Notes: generated from the sequence alone by a model not told the origin. A DNA stretch of 38,537 nucleotides from DATGUN01 sp035301285 (GCA_035301285.1 DATGUN010000036.1:1-38537), one strand, 5' to 3'. Shown: positions 25,327-33,477, counted from the stretch's first letter. A program made the numbers and translations.

Positions 25327-26109
25327 TCAAACATCTCCTCCTTGATATTCACGTAAGCTTTGTGGTGCTTTGGATAGAAAATCATCATTCTCAACTTCAT
25401 CTACCCAACCCATGCGGGGACCGGGATATTCAATCATTTCCCAAGCTTGCATATCTTTATTTCCTCCGTAGGCCGGGTCTGCATAAACACCTTCCAATGT
25501 TGTATGGCGAAGGAGCTCAAAGAAAGTATCGGATCGCATACCTTTGATATCCACATCACCCGACTCGAAGTTTTTGAGAATGTTATCCTGATTGTCTCCA
25601 TCCAGATCGAAAAACTTTTCATCATGTTTCTTTTGACTGATTTCTTGCATACGATGGATGCCATTCAGAAACATCTGTCCGCGATTCAGTTTGGACTGTG
25701 GGCCATGTGTATCCGCTTCCTGTGGCTTATATGGGCCTTTCATATAATCTTCATGGTTGGTTCCCCAAAATCCCGACAGCTGTTTGTCGATAAAGTAAGG
25801 AACCCCAAGCGCAATAGCACCTGGTCCTGCATCATCTTCAGGGAAAATACGCTCTGTTGCCGCAGCTAACGTTTCGAAATCATCACTCCGGTTGAAAAAG
25901 GTTCGAGCATCTTGCAATAATGCTTTGGATTGATCTGTTTCTATTTCTTTTTCTTCAGTGGGTGTCATGAACTGGTTGGTCAGAAGTCCTCCAAGTAGCG
26001 ATCCACCTGCAACGCCACCAATCGCAAATCCTGCGTTTTTAACGAAGCGACGCCTCCCAGGGTCGAAACCGTTTTCTTTTGCATCATTATGATTGTCATT
26101 ATCAGCCAA
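25327..26109 (-). CDS. gluconate 2-dehydrogenase subunit 3-family protein with Tat signal
   Basis: 260 residues. After a ~18-residue hydrophilic lead comes the twin-arginine motif RRRFVK, then a hydrophobic Gly/Ala-rich segment (FAIGGVAGGSLLGGLL): a Tat signal for export of a folded protein. The mature part matches the small subunit of membrane GMC dehydrogenases: AATERIFPEDDAGPGAIALGVPYFIDKQL, and FFELLRHTTLEGVYADPAYGGNK near the C-terminus, whose last segment PGPRMG is also typical. It should carry its signal-less flavoprotein partner through the Tat channel. The TTG at 26109 is the start: AGGAGGT lies seven bases before it. It is the first gene of the cassette with the GMC gene and tatA. 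Confidence 0.88.
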   Translation of the reverse strand: MADNDNHNDAKENGFDPGRRRFVKNAGFAIGGVAGGSLLGGLLTNQFMTPTEEKEIETDQSKALLQDARTFFNRSDDFETLAAATERIFPEDDAGPGAIALGVPYFIDKQLSGFWGTNHEDYMKGPYKPQEADTHGPQSKLNRGQMFLNGIHRMQEISQKKHDEKFFDLDGDNQDNILKNFESGDVDIKGMRSDTFFELLRHTTLEGVYADPAYGGNKDMQAWEMIEYPGPRMGWVDEVENDDFLSKAPQSLREYQGGDV

Positions 26110-26440
26110 TTTTGCTACCTCCTATCGATATGACGTTCAATAATTTTTTTGGCTTGGTAAGTAAAGGAAGTTTATTCACTCTCCCGTCAATCGGCATCCT
26201 TAGGAATGTTGAAATAATAAATATGACAAGTGTGAATTCCGATTGTTTGTGTATCGTTATATCAGTCCGTCATATACTGACAACATTTCACATTATTTCC
26301 TGCTTTAGTTTATTTATGTATCATTCTCAATATATTTATGCGATTCGGGATTATAGAGTTTGTTTTTAGGATTGGAAAGAGGTGGGGGTGAATATCATGG
26401 TTAGGTTGAATAGGACGTACTGTAGAAACATCCAAACATA
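26110..26440. other. upstream region of the Tat/GMC cassette, no gene seen
   Basis: About 330 bases without a supported gene. AGGAGGT of the first cassette gene lies at its left edge. A TTGACG box on the minus strand near 26192 could be a -35, but no convincing -10 follows. A 96-codon plus-strand frame here has no ribosome binding site and odd composition, so it is left out. Confidence 0.4.
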
Positions 26441-26476
26441 CAAAATACCTCCGGAAATATGATGTTCCGGAGGTAT
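26441..26476 (-). terminator. intrinsic terminator of the CoA-transferase gene
   Basis: A 12-bp perfect stem, ATACCTCCGGAA with TTCCGGAGGTAT (arms 26445-26456 and 26465-26476), followed on the minus strand by TTTTG. It lies 24 bases after the stop. Confidence 0.85.
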
Positions 26477-26499
26477 CACGTTTTATCAGATCGATTATT

Positions 26500-27792
26500 T
26501 TAAATAAATCCTAATTCCTTCGCTTCCTCAGTCAACTCAGGGCGGAATTTAGGATGGGCAATTGAAATGAGTGCCTTCGTCCGTTCTCGGATTGATTTTC
26601 CTTTCAAGTTGACGGCACCATATTCAGTTACGACATAATGGACATCGTTTTTGGAAGTGGTCACCGCTGAACCAGGTGACAAGCGTGGTTTGATACGGGA
26701 TATTGTTCCATTTTTTGCTGTGGAGTGAAGGCAAATGAATCCGACACCGAAATGAGACAGTGCTACACCCCGTGCAAAGTCCGATTGGCCACCTGTCGAA
26801 CTATAATATTTACCTTGGATCGTTTCCGATGCGCATTCACCGTAGAAATCAACCTCAGTCGCTGAATTGATGGACACCATATAGTTTTCTTGGGCAATGA
26901 GTCGCGGATCATTGACGGCATCAACGGGCAGCATTGAAATGGCTGGATTCATATGAATGAAATCGTATAATTTCTGGGTTCCTAAAGCAAAGGTTCCGAC
27001 AATCCGACCAGGATAGGTTTGTTTGAAACTGCCGTCGACTGCACCGGACTGAACGAGATCGACAATTCCGTTTGTAAGCATTTCCGTATGGATTCCAAGA
27101 TGCTTGTAGCTTTTCAGATATTCCATAATAGCATTCGGGACGCCGCCGATACCGATTTGAATGGTGTATCCGTCATGAATATGATCAACAATATATGAAG
27201 CGATTTGTTGATCGAGTTCGTTCGGTTCAGGCGATTCCGTTATATAGTTTGTTGTATCAGACTTGATGAATCCTTTCACCTGACTGACATGAAGCTGGTT
27301 TTGACCGATTGTACGCGGCATGTCTTCACGGACTTCGAGAATGAAAGGTGCTCTTCCAATAAAAGACGTAATATATTCCGCATTGGTTCCCAAGGAAAAG
27401 TAACCATACTTATCCATTGGGGACGCACTTGCAAGTACAAGGTTATGTCTTGTTCTTTCCAGCATCAAGCGTGGTACCTCGTGGAAGTGATTCGGGACCA
27501 AGTCGATGGTTCCTTGACGAAATGCTTCCCGGGTTGCTGAACTTAAGAAATAGCTGACATGATGCAAATGCCCTTTATATTCACCATTGATGTAAGGCCT
27601 GTTTTTTCGGGCGTGCATTTGGTGTACCTTGACATCACGGAATTGTCTGGCGTGGCCTTCCAATTCATCCAGTAACCTTACAGGCTCTCCGTTTGCCATG
27701 GCGACAATGAGATCGTCCCTGTCATGGATATGATATAATAAGTCTTCCGGTTCCATTTGTTTTTCCTTATGCAACCTATGAATATCCTTCAA
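26500..27792 (-). CDS. acetyl-CoA hydrolase/CoA-transferase family protein
   Basis: About 430 residues, of the group that includes 4-hydroxybutyrate CoA-transferase, acetate:succinate CoA-transferase and acetyl-CoA hydrolase. IQIGIGGVPNAIMEYL and NSATEVDFYGECASE contain the family motifs, the Glu of ATEVD being the expected covalent CoA acceptor. STGGQSDFARGVALS follows as in all members, and VVTEYGAVNLKGKSIRERTKALI closes the family core. The substrate acid cannot be told. The frame opens with ATG at 27801, but GAGGGAGG directly touches that ATG; the TTG at 27792 sits nine bases from it and fits better. It lies 116 bases after the SDR gene on the same strand. Confidence 0.85.
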   Translation of the reverse strand: MKDIHRLHKEKQMEPEDLLYHIHDRDDLIVAMANGEPVRLLDELEGHARQFRDVKVHQMHARKNRPYINGEYKGHLHHVSYFLSSATREAFRQGTIDLVPNHFHEVPRLMLERTRHNLVLASASPMDKYGYFSLGTNAEYITSFIGRAPFILEVREDMPRTIGQNQLHVSQVKGFIKSDTTNYITESPEPNELDQQIASYIVDHIHDGYTIQIGIGGVPNAIMEYLKSYKHLGIHTEMLTNGIVDLVQSGAVDGSFKQTYPGRIVGTFALGTQKLYDFIHMNPAISMLPVDAVNDPRLIAQENYMVSINSATEVDFYGECASETIQGKYYSSTGGQSDFARGVALSHFGVGFICLHSTAKNGTISRIKPRLSPGSAVTTSKNDVHYVVTEYGAVNLKGKSIRERTKALISIAHPKFRPELTEEAKELGFI

Positions 27793-27917
27793 TCTAAACA
27801 TCCTCCCTCATGAATTGTTTGGAATGTCGCATGATATCGGTATCCATTCCTGTTTCAAAGAATTTGCACCATGTGTATGTGTTGACTATGCAACATCAAA
27901 ATGTTTGCATTTCAATT

Positions 27918-28517
27918 TCAATATACTTCATAGTTCATCCCTGTTTGCAGCCCGTAAACACTTTTTTTGTATGCAAGGGCAACACGTTTGGCTGGCACGG
28001 CTTCGAATCCTTCAAAGAAGGTGTGCAGCTTTTCCCAGGATTCTTCGACAATGTTAGGGCTGACACTGTTGATACGGATTCCGCGTGGCATTTCAATAGC
28101 TGAAGATTTGACAAATGCTTTGACACCGCCGTTGGCCATGGCCGCGGATGTTCCTTTTGCAATCGGGTCATCCATCATGACACCAGTCGTGAGTGTGAAA
28201 CTACCGCCCTCATTCATATAATCCAAGCCCAAGAGAACCAAATTGACTTGTCCTTTCAGTTTACTTTGTATGCCTTTTTCATTTTTCTCGGGAGTCAGTT
28301 CAGTGATGGATGCAAAAGTCGCACCACCGGAAGCATTGATGACGGCATCGACATTTCCTACTTGTTTATACATCTCCGCAATGCTTGTTTCTGATGTGAT
28401 GTCGACTTGCACATCTGCACCATTTCTACCTGCACGGATGACTTCATTTTCTTCTTCCAATAACTTGGTCACTTCACTGCCAATTGTTCCGGTTGCACCG
28501 ATCATAAGTATTTTCAT
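27918..28517 (-). CDS. atypical short-chain dehydrogenase (SDR) lacking the YxxxK motif
   Basis: 199 residues with a Rossmann start MIGATGTIGSEV and the strand AVINASGG, so NAD(P) binding is expected. Where classical SDRs have Tyr-x-x-x-Lys, the text is AAMANGGVKAFVKSSAIE: the Tyr is absent while the rest of the helix (IEMPRGIRINSVSPN) is normal. This matches a known small subgroup of short SDRs often found next to HxlR or PadR regulators. It may be a redox sensor or need another catalytic residue. GAGGT lies seven bases before the ATG. A promoter with an inverted repeat lies upstream; the gene is divergent from the ASCH gene. Confidence 0.78.
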   Translation of the reverse strand: MKILMIGATGTIGSEVTKLLEEENEVIRAGRNGADVQVDITSETSIAEMYKQVGNVDAVINASGGATFASITELTPEKNEKGIQSKLKGQVNLVLLGLDYMNEGGSFTLTTGVMMDDPIAKGTSAAMANGGVKAFVKSSAIEMPRGIRINSVSPNIVEESWEKLHTFFEGFEAVPAKRVALAYKKSVYGLQTGMNYEVY

Positions 28518-28543
28518 GTCATAACCTCATTTCTATAAATAGG

Positions 28544-28583
28544 ATCCTACCTATAGGATATGTGAATACGATCCTTTCGTAAA
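28544..28583 (-). promoter_or_regulatory. SDR promoter with inverted-repeat operator
   Basis: On the minus strand TTTACG (28583-28578), 17 bases, TATCCT (28560-28555). A 6-4-6 inverted repeat, ATCCTA/TAGGAT (28544-28559), covers the -10 and start point, and further GGATC copies lie close by. The layout suggests repression by a dimeric regulator, which is not in the window. Confidence 0.4.
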
Positions 28584-28671
28584 CTATTTCAACGAGCCAA
28601 AAAAGGTAATATCGTATGTGTTTATTTGGAAAGAAGTGTAGAAGGGTGATGGGAAGAGGGCAGTAGAGTTT

Positions 28672-28701
28672 TTGAACAAAGACTGACTTTTGTGTCATAA
28701 T
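28672..28701 (+). promoter_or_regulatory. probable promoter of the ASCH gene
   Basis: TTGAAC (28672-28677), an 18-base spacer, CATAAT (28696-28701), about 45 bases before the start. Confidence 0.45.
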
Positions 28702-28746
28702 ATAAAAGCTTATTTTTTACTGAAATATGGATAGGATGTGGTTGAA

Positions 28747-29211
28747 ATGGTTCAACAATCGGTAACGGCTATGTGGCAACATTTTTTAGACTCACTTGGA
28801 GACAATGCGGATCAACATATGACTTATACAGCATGGCCCTTCGGTGGGAATCGAAACCAAGCACGTGAACTTGCCAGTCTTGTCAAATCAGGTGAAAAGA
28901 CAGCGACAAGCTCACTGCATCTTTTGTATGAAATGGATCATGAGCCAGTCCCAAAGGTGGATGAATACAGCATTATCACCGATTGGGATGGGGAGGCGGA
29001 AGCTATTATCCAAAATGTCGATGTTAAAATCATTCCATTTCATGAAGCGGACCAGGTGCTTGCCCGGAAAGAAGGCGAAGGAGATAAGAGTTTGACATAT
29101 TGGCGGCGTGTGCATATCGACTTCTTTACAGAAGAGTTGGAGCAATTGGGAAAAGTTTTCAATGAGGATATGTTGATTGTATGTGAGACATTTCGGGTTG
29201 TTTATCAGTAG
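28747..29211 (+). CDS. ASCH domain-containing protein
   Basis: 154 residues and almost entirely one ASCH domain, a beta-barrel of the PUA superfamily thought to bind RNA or nucleotides; some relatives hydrolyse N4-acetylcytidine. Typical blocks: YTAWPFGGNRNQARELASLV, GEKTATSSL, VDEYSIITDWDGEAEAII and EGEGDKSLTYWRRVHIDFF. The Lys/Thr in GEKTATSS and the Glu in EGEGD are the conserved polar residues of the cleft. The ATG at 28747 is chosen (AGGA ten bases upstream); a GTG at 28738 would add three residues and overlaps that site. Single gene, divergent from the SDR. Confidence 0.88.
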   Translation: MVQQSVTAMWQHFLDSLGDNADQHMTYTAWPFGGNRNQARELASLVKSGEKTATSSLHLLYEMDHEPVPKVDEYSIITDWDGEAEAIIQNVDVKIIPFHEADQVLARKEGEGDKSLTYWRRVHIDFFTEELEQLGKVFNEDMLIVCETFRVVYQ

Positions 29212-29299
29212 TGAGCTTGAATTCTGTGGTGGGCGTCATATTCATTCTTTGATGGAATCAATGGGATTCAGGCATCTTTCATAAACATAGCCATGATGT

Positions 29300-29341
29300 A
29301 AAAATGCCGGGCACTCCCTGAAACAGTGTAGTGCCCGGCAT
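29300..29341 (-). terminator. intrinsic terminator of the YusW-like lipoprotein gene
   Basis: ATGCCGGGCACT (29304-29315) pairs with AGTGCCCGGCAT (29330-29341): a perfect 12-bp GC-rich stem, followed on the minus strand by five T. It lies just after the stop at 29346. Confidence 0.9.
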
Positions 29342-29345
29342 ATAT

Positions 29346-29906
29346 TTATTTATCTTCATATTCCAATTCACTGCCATCGTTAAATGTAATTTCAATCTCG
29401 AACTTCTCATAATCTTCGTCTAAATCGAATGTTTCAAGGGCGTCTTTGATTGCATCATCTTTATCGGTGTCTTTATCGATTGATAATGCCTTCACTTTAG
29501 GATAGAGTTCATCGAATGCTTCTTCACCTTTTAAATAGACGTCGTTCACTTCATCTTCAATTTCAGCCTCGATTGGCCGACCTTCATCTTGTTCGATTTC
29601 AGCTTCATATTCGTTGTTTTTTCCATAATCCACTTCCAACTCAATTTCCGCGTATGGCAGTTCATCCATTTTCTTCTGCATATCGTCATTGGCGTCGGTG
29701 TCTTCATTATTGGCATTATTGTTGTCATTGACTGCATTGTCATTGTCCGCATTCGAATTGTCGTTTTGATCAGCGTCTGATTGATCATTTATATTTCCAT
29801 TGTCGTTTTCGGCTGCAGATTGATCATCGTTTGCATTATTATCATCACAAGCTGTCATGAATAGTGCAATCGATATCGCCCCGAGGAACATCATTATTTT
29901 TTTCAT
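29346..29906 (-). CDS. lipoprotein with Asn/Asp-rich linker and YusW-like domain
   Basis: 186 residues. Signal peptide with lipobox FMTAC (lipid at Cys20), then about 55 residues almost purely Asn, Asp, Ala and Ser (a disordered spacer), then a YusW-like domain from about 80: YAEIELEVDYGKNNEYEAEIEQ, YLKGEEAFDELYPKVKAL, DAIKDALETFDLDEDYEKFEIEITFNDG. YusW-family proteins are uncharacterised exported Bacillaceae proteins. GAAGGAGG lies seven bases before the ATG and a strong terminator follows, so it is a single-gene unit. The acidic bias is extreme, consistent with salt adaptation. Confidence 0.8.
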   Translation of the reverse strand: MKKIMMFLGAISIALFMTACDDNNANDDQSAAENDNGNINDQSDADQNDNSNADNDNAVNDNNNANNEDTDANDDMQKKMDELPYAEIELEVDYGKNNEYEAEIEQDEGRPIEAEIEDEVNDVYLKGEEAFDELYPKVKALSIDKDTDKDDAIKDALETFDLDEDYEKFEIEITFNDGSELEYEDK

Positions 29907-30134
29907 GTTTAGCCTCCTTCTGTAACCTATATTTTCCCTGTGAATCGAATTTTAAACGGACAGGGAAACATTTATTTATAACACATTCATTTTTGGGGTA
30001 TGGGAATGTTTCGTATAGACGTTTTCGTGATATCACTTTTTACGTGGCAATTTAAAGCTGCATTTATTGCTGGAAACATGATGGATACGCTATGATGGAT
30101 ATAGAAATCTTTTCGGGGAATGGGTGAACCATCA

Positions 30135-30344
30135 ATGGAAGCGTACGGAAACTTGAATGGAGATTTTTTTGCGATTGTATGGCTTGTTGTTTTTCTGATT
30201 ATCATCATTGCATCGATATGGCTCGTAAAATTAAAAAAGAAAAAAACGAAAAGAGAACTGGCAGTTATAAAGAAGCAATTTGACAATGGTGAACTGAATG
30301 AAATAGAATATGAAACCAAAAAAAGAAAGATACTGGAAGATTGA
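30135..30344 (+). CDS. small membrane protein with SHOCT domain (first of a pair)
   Basis: 69 residues: an N-terminal membrane helix (about 10-32, IVWLVVFLIIIIASIWLV), a basic Lys patch, and a C-terminal SHOCT motif, LAVIKKQFDNGELNEIEYETKKRKIL. SHOCT is a short helical hairpin, often C-terminal to another domain and thought to mediate oligomer contacts. The ATG at 30135 is chosen over the one at 30120: GGGTGA lies seven bases before it, whereas the GGGGA before 30120 touches the codon. A second protein of the same plan starts about 70 bases downstream. Confidence 0.7.
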   Translation: MEAYGNLNGDFFAIVWLVVFLIIIIASIWLVKLKKKKTKRELAVIKKQFDNGELNEIEYETKKRKILED

Positions 30345-30414
30345 TCATGCGCGATATATTCTGCTGGAATGGGCAAAATAAAGGAAAATCAATATGAAAA
30401 CAGGAGGCAAAATG

Positions 30415-30609
30415 ATGTTTACGGAAGAGGTTATCAGAACGATCTTGTCCGTTGTCGTTGTGGCTGTATTGATTATCATCCTTATCCGTTTTACAGTGGG
30501 GTCAAGCAAACAGAAAGATTCACTGACGATCCTTCGGGAAAAATATGAAAATGGGGACATCACAAAAGAAGATTATGAGAGAGCTCTCAGGAAACGCGGG
30601 AAGGAATGA
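30415..30609 (+). CDS. small membrane protein with SHOCT domain (second of a pair)
   Basis: 64 residues with the same plan as its neighbour: one membrane helix (about 7-27), a short polar link and a SHOCT motif, LTILREKYENGDITKEDYERALRKR. The ATG at 30415 has AGGAGG seven bases upstream; an in-frame ATG at 30394 with AAAGGA is possible and would add seven residues. The two genes look like an old tandem duplication, similar in layout but not in detail. They are followed by a gap of about 270 bases with a terminator before ddl. Confidence 0.7.
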   Translation: MFTEEVIRTILSVVVVAVLIIILIRFTVGSSKQKDSLTILREKYENGDITKEDYERALRKRGKE

Positions 30610-30685
30610 GATAGCCCGTGGCATCCCCTTTTTGCATCATGTATTGTAACGATTTGATCAATCGTTGAAACGGCTTATATCCGCT

Positions 30686-30728
30686 CCACCTTGTCATTCA
30701 TACAATGCACAAGGTGGTTTCGTTTTTT
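30686..30728 (+). terminator. intrinsic terminator after the SHOCT pair
   Basis: CCACCTTGT (30686-30694) pairs with ACAAGGTGG (30709-30717), followed by TTTCGTTTTTT to 30728. Confidence 0.8.
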
Positions 30729-30878
30729 AAAAGTTTGATCATTGTACAAAAAAGGAAAAGTGAAGCAGCCAACCATTTCATGATCTTTTTGGCGATGTAT
30801 ATCTTTTTTCTCTGTTAGAAACATACCCATTTATGCTATTTTATATATAAGTACATTTTAACGAAAAGGGGCCTGAGC

Positions 30879-31985
30879 ATGTCTAAAATAAAAGTTGGAA
30901 TTGTTTTTGGCGGAAAATCAGCTGAACATGAAGTTTCATTGCAGTCTGCTAAAAATATAGTTGATGCCATCGATAAAGATAAATATGATGTTACATTGAT
31001 TGGAATTGATAAAGAAGGTAAATGGCATCTGAATGATACGTCATCCTATTTATTAAATGATAAAAACCCAAAATTAATCAGTTTGAATAAATCAAATAAA
31101 CATATTGCGTTTACGCCGGGCGATCCTGATAATCCATTGATCCATGCAGATAATGCAACAAAAATGGATCAGTTGGATGTTATTTTCCCGATTGTCCACG
31201 GGACGTTAGGGGAAGACGGGAGTTTACAGGGATTGATGCGTGTGGCTGATGTCCCATTCGTGGGTTCCAATGTACTGGGATCTGCTGTCTGTATGGATAA
31301 AGAAATTGCGAAAAAGCTTCTGCAGTCTTCAGGTATCCGTGTAGCTGAAGGACTTACATTTACCCGGGCAGAAAAAGATACAATCGATTTTGAAAAAGCT
31401 AAGGAGAAACTAGGCATCCCGATGTTCATCAAACCAGCCAATCAAGGTTCTTCAGTGGGTGTCAGCAAAGTGTCGACCAAAGCAGAGTTTGATACGGGGA
31501 TTCGGATGGCATTTCAATTCGATCACAAGATCATCATTGAAGAGACGCTTGTTGGACGGGAAGTTGAGTGTTCGGTACTTGGTAATGATGAGCCGGTTGC
31601 TTCATTACCAGGGGAAATTTTACCGCAAACGGAATTCTATTCATATGAATCGAAATACATTGATGAAAAAGGCGCAGAATTGGCCATACCGGCGGAATTG
31701 GATGATGAAACAGTGAAACATATCCAAAAAGTGGCTGTTGATGCATTTATGGCCTTGCAATGTCTTGGACTGGCCAGGGTGGATTTCTTTTTGACGCCGG
31801 ATAATGAAGTGTATGTCAACGAAGTCAATACATTGCCGGGATTCACTAAAATAAGTATGTATCCCAAGTTATGGGAAGTCAGTGGATTGCCGTATGCCGA
31901 TTTGATTGATCGTTTGATTGAACTGGCTATCGAGCGGCATCAAAATGAAAAGATGCTTAAGGATACTGTATGGAACGATATATAA
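30879..31985 (+). CDS. ddl: D-alanine--D-alanine ligase
   Basis: 368 residues, joins two D-alanines for the peptidoglycan stem peptide, using ATP. GIVFGGKSAEHEVSLQSA is the N-terminal signature, PIVHGTLGEDGSLQG and FIKPANQGSSVGVSKV follow, then the ATP-grasp metal site VNEVNTLPGFTKISMYP. Tyr260 in ESKYID corresponds to the Tyr that favours D-Ala over D-Lac in vancomycin-sensitive ligases (Phe in Leuconostoc), so ordinary D-Ala-D-Ala is predicted. AAAAGGGG lies eight bases before the ATG. Unlike the usual Bacillus order, murF does not follow: a terminator and an opposite-strand gene do. Confidence 0.94.
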   Translation: MSKIKVGIVFGGKSAEHEVSLQSAKNIVDAIDKDKYDVTLIGIDKEGKWHLNDTSSYLLNDKNPKLISLNKSNKHIAFTPGDPDNPLIHADNATKMDQLDVIFPIVHGTLGEDGSLQGLMRVADVPFVGSNVLGSAVCMDKEIAKKLLQSSGIRVAEGLTFTRAEKDTIDFEKAKEKLGIPMFIKPANQGSSVGVSKVSTKAEFDTGIRMAFQFDHKIIIEETLVGREVECSVLGNDEPVASLPGEILPQTEFYSYESKYIDEKGAELAIPAELDDETVKHIQKVAVDAFMALQCLGLARVDFFLTPDNEVYVNEVNTLPGFTKISMYPKLWEVSGLPYADLIDRLIELAIERHQNEKMLKDTVWNDI

Positions 31986-32020
31986 TGTCCTTGATCCATG
32001 GATAAGACAGATATTGGAAG

Positions 32021-32046
32021 AGACCCACATGACGTGGGTCTTTTTT
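32021..32046 (+). terminator. intrinsic terminator of ddl
   Basis: AGACCCAC (32021-32028) pairs with GTGGGTCT (32034-32041), loop ATGAC, followed by six T. Confidence 0.9.
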
Positions 32047-32049
32047 AAA

Positions 32050-32610
32050 TCATGCCTTGAATCGGGTGAATTTTTCCGCGGCGGAAATACGATCCTTCAC
32101 AGCTGGTTTGGTATCAAAATAACCTAAATGAATGAATCCGACGATTTTTTCATCATTTTGCACATTTAAAAGGTCACGTACTCTGGGGTGATAGATATGG
32201 GAATTTGTTTTCCAGACGGCGCCAAGGCCCTGTTCCCATGCCAATAGCCAGAAGTTCTGTATCATACAGGCGGTCGCGCCGAAGTTTTCATCCCACTTCT
32301 TCTGTTCGTCTGGGGCATCCATGATGACAATCAAGAATGCGCTTGGTTCACGTAATACTTTTTCCCGATTTTCCTGTCTTTCCGGTGGGTAAGTAGCGGC
32401 AACTTTTTTGGCGAAAGAATCTTTTTGTGTGCCATCGACAAAGATAAATCGCCATGGTTGTCGCATTTTATGTGTGGGTGCGTATTTGGCATCTTCCAAT
32501 AGATCCAGAACCGTTTCTTCTTCTACAGGCCTATTATTGTATTTTTTCTTGACTGCCCTACGATCTCGGATGATGTTCGCAAGCGCTGTCTTTTCTTTTG
32601 TATGTGTCAT
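32050..32610 (-). CDS. nitroreductase-family protein
   Basis: 186 residues of the FMN-dependent nitroreductase fold (YdjA-like). RDRRAVKKKYNNRPV is the N-terminal FMN-phosphate motif, APTHKMRQPWRFIFV the second FMN contact, GATACMIQNFWLLAWEQGLGAVWKTN the core helix, and IVGFIHLGYF the late strand. Such enzymes reduce nitro groups, quinones or other electrophiles with NAD(P)H; the physiological substrate is unknown. The ATG at 32610 is chosen over 32616 because AGGAG lies seven bases before it and only one base before the other. A perfect Fur box lies about 200 bases upstream, between this gene and the divergent deaminase. Confidence 0.85.
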   Translation of the reverse strand: MTHTKEKTALANIIRDRRAVKKKYNNRPVEEETVLDLLEDAKYAPTHKMRQPWRFIFVDGTQKDSFAKKVAATYPPERQENREKVLREPSAFLIVIMDAPDEQKKWDENFGATACMIQNFWLLAWEQGLGAVWKTNSHIYHPRVRDLLNVQNDEKIVGFIHLGYFDTKPAVKDRISAAEKFTRFKA

Positions 32611-32813
32611 GTCCATTCTCCTTTATGTATATCGTTGTAAAGTTGAGTCCTCTCTTTAAAACATCCTGTTGATATAAAAGGTCTTCGTGGAGCTATTTTC
32701 CCTATGTATGTGATGAAGCTGATTGGATGGTTGCTTCTCGTCCTCATTAATGGGTGGGACATTTTTCCTGAAGGGTTGTTCGATTGTTGAATCGTACATG
32801 GCTAACATATAGC

Positions 32814-32828
32814 TGATAATCATTATCA
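32814..32828. promoter_or_regulatory. perfect 7-1-7 Fur box
   Basis: TGATAAT-C-ATTATCA is exactly the 7-1-7 inverted repeat recognised by B. subtilis-type Fur. It sits in the region between the divergent nitroreductase and deaminase genes, about 140 bases before the latter. It would make a nearby promoter iron-repressed, but neither neighbour is a typical iron gene. Confidence 0.75.
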
Positions 32829-32967
32829 TTTAAAGTATAACGAACTTTATATGGTATAGCAACTGCCATATGGAAGGGAGAGGTGAACACTGTCAAAAGC
32901 ATGTACATGACAATTCGTGTTCAATATATTATCCTTGGGGTAATCATTAAATATGGAGGGGTCGGAT

Positions 32968-33423
32968 TTGGATCAATTCATGGAACGTGCGGTTGAACTC
33001 TCGCGTATGAATGTGGAACAAGGTGGACAGCCTTTTGGAGCTGTTTTAGTGTATGATGGAAAAATCGTTTCGGAAGGTGTCAATGAGATTCATAAAGTAT
33101 ATGATGTCAGTGGACATGCAGAACTTTTGGCTATACGGAAAGCCCAAAGCGAACACAAAACGCATGACTTGACGGGTATGACAATGTATGCCAGTGGTGA
33201 GCCCTGTCCAATGTGCCTGACCGCTATGTATTATGCCGGTATCAAGGATATATATTACTGTGCTTCCATAGAAGATGCTGCGGAAGTTGGTTTGGGCGCG
33301 TCTGTGGATTTGTATGCCGACTTAAAAAAGCCAAGGTCGGAACGCATCCACTTCAATATGACGCATATGCCATTACAAGAAAAGATGCTGGATCCGCTAC
33401 AAGAATGGAAGAAGCATGTTTAA
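32968..33423 (+). CDS. guaD: nucleoside/guanine deaminase-like protein (cytidine-deaminase fold)
   Basis: 151 residues, of the CDA fold with zinc motifs GHAELLAI (His50, Glu52 as proton shuttle) and EPCPMCLTAMYYA (Cys80, Cys83). The overall plan and the C-terminal EKMLDPLQEW match B. subtilis GuaD (156 residues), which turns guanine into xanthine; another deaminase substrate is possible. The frame begins with ATG at 32953, but GGAGGGG lies inside that extension and sits about seven bases before the TTG at 32968, which is therefore preferred. It may be controlled by the Fur box upstream. A fructosamine kinase-like gene follows after 54 bases and may be co-transcribed. Confidence 0.78.
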   Translation: MDQFMERAVELSRMNVEQGGQPFGAVLVYDGKIVSEGVNEIHKVYDVSGHAELLAIRKAQSEHKTHDLTGMTMYASGEPCPMCLTAMYYAGIKDIYYCASIEDAAEVGLGASVDLYADLKKPRSERIHFNMTHMPLQEKMLDPLQEWKKHV

Positions 33424-33477
33424 AATAATTGTGGACCGATTTGGAAGAATCGGCATGTAGAAAGGCAGTCAATCGGC

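Noticed and set aside
32884..32994. Short GTG-started frame between the Fur box and the deaminase, product starting MNTVKSMYMTIRVQ
   Set aside because: The SD-to-start spacing is too short (two bases), it overlaps the deaminase gene and it resembles no known protein; kept only as a possible relic in the Fur box finding.
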